In this document: in pieces, positions 58,371 through 64,000 of the stretch
Numbering within the stretch: the first letter of the stretch is position 1
Layout of the letters: each line of letters begins with the position of its first letter
Assembly: GCA_016872835.1 (NCBI GenBank)
Contig: VGYX01000010.1
Location: 47,025 to 111,024 of the forward strand
DNA: 64,000 bases
Direction: 5' to 3'
From: Planctomycetota bacterium
GTDB lineage: Bacteria > Planctomycetota > Phycisphaerae > Phycisphaerales > SM1A02
Made by a program: the position numbers and the translations under genes
The notes under the pieces: generated by a model
Database searches by the model: none
Told to the model about the DNA's origin: nothing
The model's input: only the letters and a program-made list of their open reading frames with translations

Positions 58371-61300
58371 ATGAAGCGATTCAGCCTGCCGATCGGACCG
58401 GTCGCACCTCTTCTGCTGGTCTCGGCCGTGATGGCCGCGGATCCGCTCGAGGCGCCTCCGGCCTCCATGCTGCGATCGCCCGACATCGGCGCGAAGGACA
58501 TCGTCTTCTCGTTCGCGGGTGACCTGTGGCTCGTGGACAAGAATGGCGGCATGGCCCGGCCGCTCACCGACGCGCCCGGCCCCGAGAGCACCCCTCGCTT
58601 CTCGCCCGATGGAACGCGCGTCGCGTTCGTGGGCGGCTACGAGGGCAACCGCGATCTCTACACCATTCCGGCAGGTGGCGGCCAGCCGAGCCGTGTCACG
58701 CACCATCCGACCAGCGAGGGTCTGTGCGACTGGAACGGCGACATGCTGATGTTCGTCACGGGCGATCTGGGTGGACTCACGCGACAGGCGCGACTGTTCC
58801 AGGTGCCGATGACGGGCGGTCTTCCCGCCGCGTTGCCGGTTCCCTATGGCGCCAACGCCGCGGTGAACCGCACGGGCGAGTGGCTTGCGTACACGCCGCA
58901 CTCGATCGACAACCGCACCTGGAAGCGTTATCGCGGCGGCATGGCGACCGACATCTGGCTCTACAACCTGAAGACGGGCGAGAGCCGGCGCGTCACGGAC
59001 TGGGAGGGCATCGACACGCTGCCGATGTGGCACGGCGATTCCCTCTACTACCTGAGCGATCGTGGCGAGGGCAACCGCCTGAACATCTTCCGCTTCGATC
59101 CCGCGTCGGGAAAGACCTCGCAGGTCACCACGTTCACCGACGAGGACATCCGATGGCCGAACATCGGGCCCGATGACGCCTCGAGCGGCGAGATCGTCTT
59201 CCAGAAGGGCGATCGTCTGATGGTGGTGGATCTCGGCAGCGGCGCGTCGCGCGCCGTCGACGTGCGCGTGCCTGGCGACCGACCGAAGGTGGCGCCGCGT
59301 TCCGTCGATCAGTCGAAGAACATCTCCGCGTGGAGCGCAGGCCCCAGCGGCAAGCGCGTCGTGGTGAGCGCGCGCGGCGACCTCTGGACCGCACCCGCCG
59401 AGAACGGAACGCCGCGACCACTCACCGCGACCAACGGCATCTTCGAGCGCGATCCTGCGTGGAGCCCCGACGGCAAGTCCATCGCCTTCTTCGACGACTC
59501 GACCGGCGAGTACGAGCTGTACGTCATGCCCGCCGACGGCAAGGGAACCAAGCGGCAGCTCACCGCCGATGGCGGTCCGTTCAAGAGCGACATCACCTGG
59601 AGTCCCGACTCGAAGCGTCTGACCTACAGCGACAAGACGGGCACGCTCTGGCTCGTCACGCTGGAGGATGGCGCGCGCGCGCGTGTGGACCGTAATCCAA
59701 GGTCGAGCCCGATGCGGATGAGCTTCAGCCACGACGGCGCGTGGATCGCCTACGCGCGCGGCACCGATGATCGCGACACCGCGAACATCTGGCTGTACGA
59801 GGTCGCCACCCGCACCTCCACACCCGTCACCGCCGGCATGTTCGACGACAGCCTGCCGACCTTCGACCGCAAGGGCGAATATCTGGTCTTCGCCAGTGGC
59901 CGTCGCTTCGAGCCCAAGTACAGCGGCCTTGACACCACCTGGATCTACGACGAGACCGAGCACCTCTATCTGGTGCCGCTGCGCAAGGACGTGAAGCTGC
60001 CGTGGCCCGCCGAGAGCGACGAGGAGGACGCGAAGTCCGGCAAGGACGAGAAGAAGGACGAGAAGAAGGACGAGGCCAAGAAGGACGAGGCCAAGAAGGA
60101 CGAGACGGATTCGAAGCCCGCCGAGCCCGCGAAGGAGCCCGCCGAACCTGCGAAGGAATCCGCTGCCGCCGCCGACGCACCGAAGGACGAGGCCAAGAAG
60201 GACGAGGCGAAGGAAGATGAGGCCAAGAAGAAGGAGCCCGATCCGATCAAGATCGACCTGGAGGGCTTCGAGGTGCGTGCGATCCAGTTGCCCCCAAAGG
60301 CCGGTGGCTACGCGGCGATCGGCTTCAACGACAAGGGTCAGCTGCTGTATGCGCGCGATGGCATCAAGCTGCTCGACCTGACCGACACGGAGAAGAAGGA
60401 GAAGAACGTCGGCGAGGGCGGGCGCTTCGAGATCACCGCCGACGGCAAGCGGCTGCTGGTGGGCCGTGGCGGTGGCGGCGCGCTGGTCGACGCGGCAGCC
60501 GACGGCAAGAGCCGCAGCGTGATCACGGCCCCGATGGACGCGCGCCTCGATCCGCGCGCCGAATGGCGGCAGATCATCCTGGACGCGCATCGCATCATGC
60601 GCGACTGGTTCTACGACCCCGGTCTGCACCAGGTCGACTGGGACGGCCAGCGTGACCGTGCGCTCAAGCTGCTCGAGAGCGCCAACAGCCGCGAGGACGT
60701 GAACTGGATCATCATCGAGATGATCAGCGAGCTGAACGTGGGTCACGCCTACCTGCAGGGTCAGGGCGACGTGGAGAACCTCGCCAATTCCAGCGCCGGC
60801 ATGCTGGGCGTGGACTGGGAGATCGGCGAGGGCGAGGGTGGCGCGAAGGCCTACCGTTTCGCCCAGTTGATCGAGGGTGCGCCGTGGGACGCCGACGCGC
60901 GCAATCCGCTGCGTGAGGTGGGCGTGAAGCCCGGCGAGTACCTGCTGGCGGTCAATGGCCGCGCGGTGGACATGTCGCAGGATCCGTGGACCGCTTTCGA
61001 GGGCCTGGCGGGCAAGACGGTCACGATCACGGTGAGCGAGAAGCCCGTGCGTGACGGCACCGAGCGTGACGTGGTGATCCGCACGCTCTCCAGCGAGCAG
61101 CCGCTGCGCTACCGCGCATGGATCGAGCGCAACCGGCAGTTCGTGGACCGCATGAGCGACGGCAAGGTGGGCTACATCTACGTTCCGAACACCGGCGTCG
61201 ACGGCCAGAATGATCTAGTGCGGCAGTTCCAGGGCCAGCGCACGAAGCCCGCGCTGCTGATCGACGATCGCTGGAACGGTGGCGGCCAGATTCCGAATCG

Positions 61301-61805
61301 ATTCATCGAGATGATGAACCGCCCCGCCACCAACGCATGGGCGCGTCGCGACGCGGGCGAGCAGGTCTGGCCGCCGGACACGCACAACGGACCGAAGGCC
61401 ATGCTGATCAACGGGCTCGCGGGCTCAGGAGGCGACATGTTCCCGTGGCTCTTCCGGCACCACAAGCTCGGGCCGCTCATCGGCACGCGCACATGGGGTG
61501 GTCTTGTGGGCATCAGCGGGAATCCCGGCTTCATCGACGGCGGCAGCATCAGCGTGCCGACCTTCGGCTTCTACGAGCTCGACAGCACATGGGGCGTGGA
61601 GGGCCACGGCGTGGATCCCGACATCGAGGTGATCGACGATCCCGGCGTGATGAAGGGCGGCCTGGCCGCCGGTGGCCGCGATCCACAGCTTGAGAAGGCG
61701 GTCGACGTGCTGGTGCAGCAGGTGAAGGAGAAGCCCTTCAAGAAGCCCGCGCGCCCGGCGTCACCCGATCGTCGCGGCATGGGCCTGCCCGAGTCGGATC
61801 GCTGA
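58371..61805 (+). CDS. tricorn protease homologue (PD40 propeller, PDZ, S41), with Lys/Asp/Glu-rich insert
   Basis: SPDGTRVAFVGGYEGNRDLYTIPAGGGQPSRVTHHP etc.; GKVGYIYVPNTGVDGQNDLVRQFQGQRTKPALLIDDRWNGGGQIPNRFIEMM, GLAGSGGDMFPWLFRHHKLGPLIGTRTWGGLVGISG. Confidence 0.93.
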   Translation: MKRFSLPIGPVAPLLLVSAVMAADPLEAPPASMLRSPDIGAKDIVFSFAGDLWLVDKNGGMARPLTDAPGPESTPRFSPDGTRVAFVGGYEGNRDLYTIPAGGGQPSRVTHHPTSEGLCDWNGDMLMFVTGDLGGLTRQARLFQVPMTGGLPAALPVPYGANAAVNRTGEWLAYTPHSIDNRTWKRYRGGMATDIWLYNLKTGESRRVTDWEGIDTLPMWHGDSLYYLSDRGEGNRLNIFRFDPASGKTSQVTTFTDEDIRWPNIGPDDASSGEIVFQKGDRLMVVDLGSGASRAVDVRVPGDRPKVAPRSVDQSKNISAWSAGPSGKRVVVSARGDLWTAPAENGTPRPLTATNGIFERDPAWSPDGKSIAFFDDSTGEYELYVMPADGKGTKRQLTADGGPFKSDITWSPDSKRLTYSDKTGTLWLVTLEDGARARVDRNPRSSPMRMSFSHDGAWIAYARGTDDRDTANIWLYEVATRTSTPVTAGMFDDSLPTFDRKGEYLVFASGRRFEPKYSGLDTTWIYDETEHLYLVPLRKDVKLPWPAESDEEDAKSGKDEKKDEKKDEAKKDEAKKDETDSKPAEPAKEPAEPAKESAAAADAPKDEAKKDEAKEDEAKKKEPDPIKIDLEGFEVRAIQLPPKAGGYAAIGFNDKGQLLYARDGIKLLDLTDTEKKEKNVGEGGRFEITADGKRLLVGRGGGGALVDAAADGKSRSVITAPMDARLDPRAEWRQIILDAHRIMRDWFYDPGLHQVDWDGQRDRALKLLESANSREDVNWIIIEMISELNVGHAYLQGQGDVENLANSSAGMLGVDWEIGEGEGGAKAYRFAQLIEGAPWDADARNPLREVGVKPGEYLLAVNGRAVDMSQDPWTAFEGLAGKTVTITVSEKPVRDGTERDVVIRTLSSEQPLRYRAWIERNRQFVDRMSDGKVGYIYVPNTGVDGQNDLVRQFQGQRTKPALLIDDRWNGGGQIPNRFIEMMNRPATNAWARRDAGEQVWPPDTHNGPKAMLINGLAGSGGDMFPWLFRHHKLGPLIGTRTWGGLVGISGNPGFIDGGSISVPTFGFYELDSTWGVEGHGVDPDIEVIDDPGVMKGGLAAGGRDPQLEKAVDVLVQQVKEKPFKKPARPASPDRRGMGLPESDR
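60042..60108 (+). repeat. short tandem repeat (aaggacgaggccaag-type, 15 bp) inside the tricorn gene
   Basis: Encodes KDEKKDEKKDEAKKDEAKKDE; a second short block follows at about 60181-60235. Confidence 0.7.
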
Positions 61806-61834
61806 ACCATCCGCGACACGCCGCGCTTGAAACG

Positions 61835-61866
61835 AAGAACGCCCCGGACGCAACCGGGGCGTTCTT
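61835..61866. terminator. strong terminator hairpin, probably bidirectional
   Basis: AAGAACGCCCCGG-acgcaa-CCGGGGCGTTCTT, 13-bp perfect stem between convergent genes. Confidence 0.8.
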
Positions 61867-61889
61867 GTGTAGGCGTGCAAATGTGGAAT

Positions 61890-62321
61890 TCAGGCCTTGC
61901 GATACGCGCCGCCAAGACCGCGCTTGCCGTTGCTCTCGAACAGCGCCTTCACCTTCTTGCCGTCGGACTCGAAACCCTCCGTCAGCCGCTTGAACGCGGC
62001 GGCGCAGCGCTTGGGATCCAGGCCGGCCTTCTGGCAGATGGCCTCGCGACTCATCCAGGCGCCACCACAGGCCGAAGCGAGCGCCTTGTACTGGCTCTCC
62101 ATTTCGGCCGGGCTGCTGCGATAGCGCTTGCCGGTGGTGCCGGCGCGGCCATTGCCTGAAGCAATGCGAGCGGACTGACGCAGGTTCTGCCCCCCGGAGA
62201 TTCCCAGTTCCTGCAGGGTGGACACAAGCCGCTCGTACTCGCCGCGGATGCGACGCAATTCGTGAAGCTCGGCCATCATGGTGCGGAGTCGCTTGGCGAC
62301 CGTCGTGGTGTATCGGGGCAT
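61890..62321 (-). CDS. hypothetical protein
   Basis: MPRYTTTVAKRLRTMMAELHELRRIRGEYERLVSTLQELG...; sits between a terminator and a divergent region. ATG at 62321 or upstream start at 62345; no family recognised. Confidence 0.55.
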   Translation of the reverse strand: MPRYTTTVAKRLRTMMAELHELRRIRGEYERLVSTLQELGISGGQNLRQSARIASGNGRAGTTGKRYRSSPAEMESQYKALASACGGAWMSREAICQKAGLDPKRCAAAFKRLTEGFESDGKKVKALFESNGKRGLGGAYRKA

Positions 62322-62443
62322 TCCGCGATTGTCGGGGGAAAGCAACGAATTCGCAAGCCCGAAACTGACTTGTCGCTGCCGGATACCGGAAGTTTCCGCA
62401 CCGCGCAGGCCGCCGAGATCTCCGCGTATGCAAGTGAAAGGTC

Positions 62444-62800
62444 ATGTCAGCCAGACCCATCGCTTCGACCGGCTGCGAGCAGAAGTCCAGCGCGCCGACC
62501 ACGCCCAAGATCGAGAGCAGCGCGAGGAGCGCAGGCGAATCAGCCGGAAAGGCCGCGGCCGAGGGCAGCAAGACCGTCGCCAACGATGCAAAGGCTGCCT
62601 GCGAGGCGACGAAGCCGCAAGAAACCTTGATCGCGGCATTACACTGGCGCGCGATCCTCGCTTGCGGGTGGTCCCTCAAGCGGCGCGTTTCCGGGGCGCT
62701 CCAGCACGCTGGACTCCGGGAAGCGGCGATCGGGATCTTTCCGAATCAGGGTCGTCGCACCCTGGCTGAAGGAGCGTCGCATGCCGGAGTCAACCGCTGA
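62444..62800 (+). CDS. possible small hypothetical protein
   Basis: GC-rich third positions and Ala/Ser/Lys-rich composition (GCEQKSSAPTTPKIESSARSAGESAGKAAAEGSKTVANDAKAAC); no clear RBS or homologue recognised. Confidence 0.25.
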   Translation: MSARPIASTGCEQKSSAPTTPKIESSARSAGESAGKAAAEGSKTVANDAKAACEATKPQETLIAALHWRAILACGWSLKRRVSGALQHAGLREAAIGIFPNQGRRTLAEGASHAGVNR

Positions 62801-63200
62801 ACTCGCCGCACTGGTCGCCCAGATGCAGCACGAGAGACGCCTGCTCAAGGATCGCCTTGCCCAGATCGAGTCCGCCGGCGGAGGCATCTCCAACGGCCAG
62901 TTCGGTGACATCCGCTGCACCGGCTGGAACGTGATGGACGAGCTTGGATCCGTGCGGATCTCCGCCGCCACCGCACCTGACGGAAGCGCAGGACTTTCGT
63001 GGCGCGATCGTGAACGAAGGCTTCGCGTGACGATTGAGACCTACAAGGACGGGGGTTCCGGCATCGCGTTCCGCGACATCGATCGCAAGAAGCGCGTGGT
63101 CGCGGGCACGCTGGGCGATGGCTCGGTGGCGCTGCCCACGCGCGATCTCAAGGCGGCCGCAAGCGGCGGCATGCCGGCGATCGATGCGGATCCGGGGTGA
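62781..63200 (+). CDS. hypothetical protein with N-terminal coiled-coil
   Basis: MPESTAELAALVAQMQHERRLLKDRLAQIES...; RBS-like aaggag upstream; coding composition. Confidence 0.6.
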   Translation: MPESTAELAALVAQMQHERRLLKDRLAQIESAGGGISNGQFGDIRCTGWNVMDELGSVRISAATAPDGSAGLSWRDRERRLRVTIETYKDGGSGIAFRDIDRKKRVVAGTLGDGSVALPTRDLKAAASGGMPAIDADPG

Positions 63201-63353
63201 GGTCGCGTCGGCTTTGGTTCTGATTTTGACCGCATTTTGAGACCACACCAGTTGCACGTGCCGGAATCCCTACACATTCGACCTTATCGTGCAACTCATG
63301 TCGGGCATATTGCGGAGGGGCCTTGTGAGCCGGGGCCGAAGGAGCCTTCCGGA

Positions 63354-64000
63354 ATGAACTGCAACGCACGATTCATCCATCGCACTCTGATCGCGTTCGC
63401 GGTCGCGGCTGTCGCGTGGCTTGCTGGGCGGGCGGGTGCGGAAGTGGATGTGGTTTCGTGGGGAATCCAGACGTACGATCAAGGCGACGTTCGAGAGCGG
63501 TACTCCCAGATCGCGGCGGGCGGGGACCACACCGTCGCGCTCAAGAGCGACGGCACCGTGGTCGCCTGGGGCTCCAACTCCTCCGGCCAACGCAACGTGC
63601 CTAGCGGTCTCTCGGGCGTAACCCAGATCGCGGCGGGCGGGGACCACACCGTCGCGCTCAAGAACGACGGCACCGTGGTCGCCTGGGGCTCCAACTCCCT
63701 CGGCCAACGCACCGTGCCTAGCGGTCTCTCGGGCGTGACCCAGATCGCGGGGGGCGGGTACCACACCGTCGCGCTCAAGAACGACGGCACCGTGGTCGCA
63801 TGGGGCTCAAATGGCAACGGCCAACGCAACGTGCCTAGCGGTCTCTCGGGCGTGACCCAGATCGCGGCGGGCTACTACCACACCGTGGCCCTTGTCACCT
63901 TCACCGACTGCAACGCCAACGGCCAACGCGACAGCTACGAGATCGGCAAGGGTTGGGCCGCCGACTCCAACGCCAACGGCCGCATCGACAGCTGCGAGTA
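63354..64000 (+). CDS. secreted RCC1-repeat protein with C-terminal DxNxNGxxD motifs, truncated at the window edge
   Basis: My own translation from ATG 63354: signal peptide, then repeated QIAAGGDHTVALKSDGTVVAWGSNSSGQRNVPSGLSGVT units, then DCNANGQRDSYEIGKGWAADSNANGRIDSCE. Open at the right edge so absent from the ORF track. Confidence 0.85.
   Translation, partial: MNCNARFIHRTLIAFAVAAVAWLAGRAGAEVDVVSWGIQTYDQGDVRERYSQIAAGGDHTVALKSDGTVVAWGSNSSGQRNVPSGLSGVTQIAAGGDHTVALKNDGTVVAWGSNSLGQRTVPSGLSGVTQIAGGGYHTVALKNDGTVVAWGSNGNGQRNVPSGLSGVTQIAAGYYHTVALVTFTDCNANGQRDSYEIGKGWAADSNANGRIDSCE
63507..63897 (+). repeat. tandem 117-bp coding repeats (RCC1 units)
   Basis: Unit starts cagatcgcgg at 63507, 63624, 63741 and 63858: exact 117-bp (39-aa) spacing, high nucleotide identity; fourth copy partial. 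Confidence 0.9.

Noticed and set aside
57441-60746. 1101-aa minus-strand ORF over the sigma factor and tricorn genes
   Set aside because: Overlaps three well-supported plus-strand genes; composition is shadow-like, no recognisable domain.
63479-63829. Repetitive minus-strand ORF over the RCC1 region
   Set aside because: Periodic protein is just the complement of the 117-bp coding repeat; plus strand has signal peptide and RCC1 motifs.
63507-63897. CRISPR-like repeat array
   Set aside because: Units are contiguous in-frame coding repeats with no spacers; no CRISPR arrays or cas genes seen in the window.

Overview
High-GC bacterial chromosomal window. Planctomycete, probably Phycisphaerae-like, affiliation is my inference from the C-terminal GDLDGDG..CPGCP..DLDGSGxVDxGD domains, a DUF1570-type protein, a prepilin-like N-terminus and tricorn-type proteases. 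About 38 protein-coding genes are supported, plus one tRNA-Leu(GAG) and several strong hairpin terminators. Most of the window is ordinary metabolism and information processing: hutI, map, serA, UvrD-like helicase, dcd, nrdJ, fbp, thiolase, ahcY, ptsI, RNase E/G, dxr, rseP, smpB, queE, nuoB, aspartate aminotransferase, prfB, glycogen debranching enzyme. It also carries an unusually rich set of secreted or membrane peptidases: two M14, two fungalysin/M4-like, two tricorn/S41, prolyl oligopeptidase, M28, RseP and a DUF1570-like protein. The most interesting signals are: (1) a pair of ~240-bp intergenic elements with shared ~26-28-bp terminal inverted repeats (MITE/REP-like), one of which supplies the stop codon of a neighbouring gene; (2) a candidate structured RNA (three-way junction, hairpin, terminator) downstream of nrdJ; (3) a shared C-terminal dockerin-like tag on three otherwise different secreted peptidases; (4) a B12-binding domain/MeaB-type GTPase fusion without a mutase barrel, next to a PrpD homologue; (5) a prfB programmed +1 frameshift site with no recognisable upstream SD-like stimulator; (6) a TrkA-N remnant whose open frame runs through the ahcY terminator. 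Very long antisense ORFs in the track are GC-driven shadows. No search or folding tool was run; family calls come from reading motifs in the translations.
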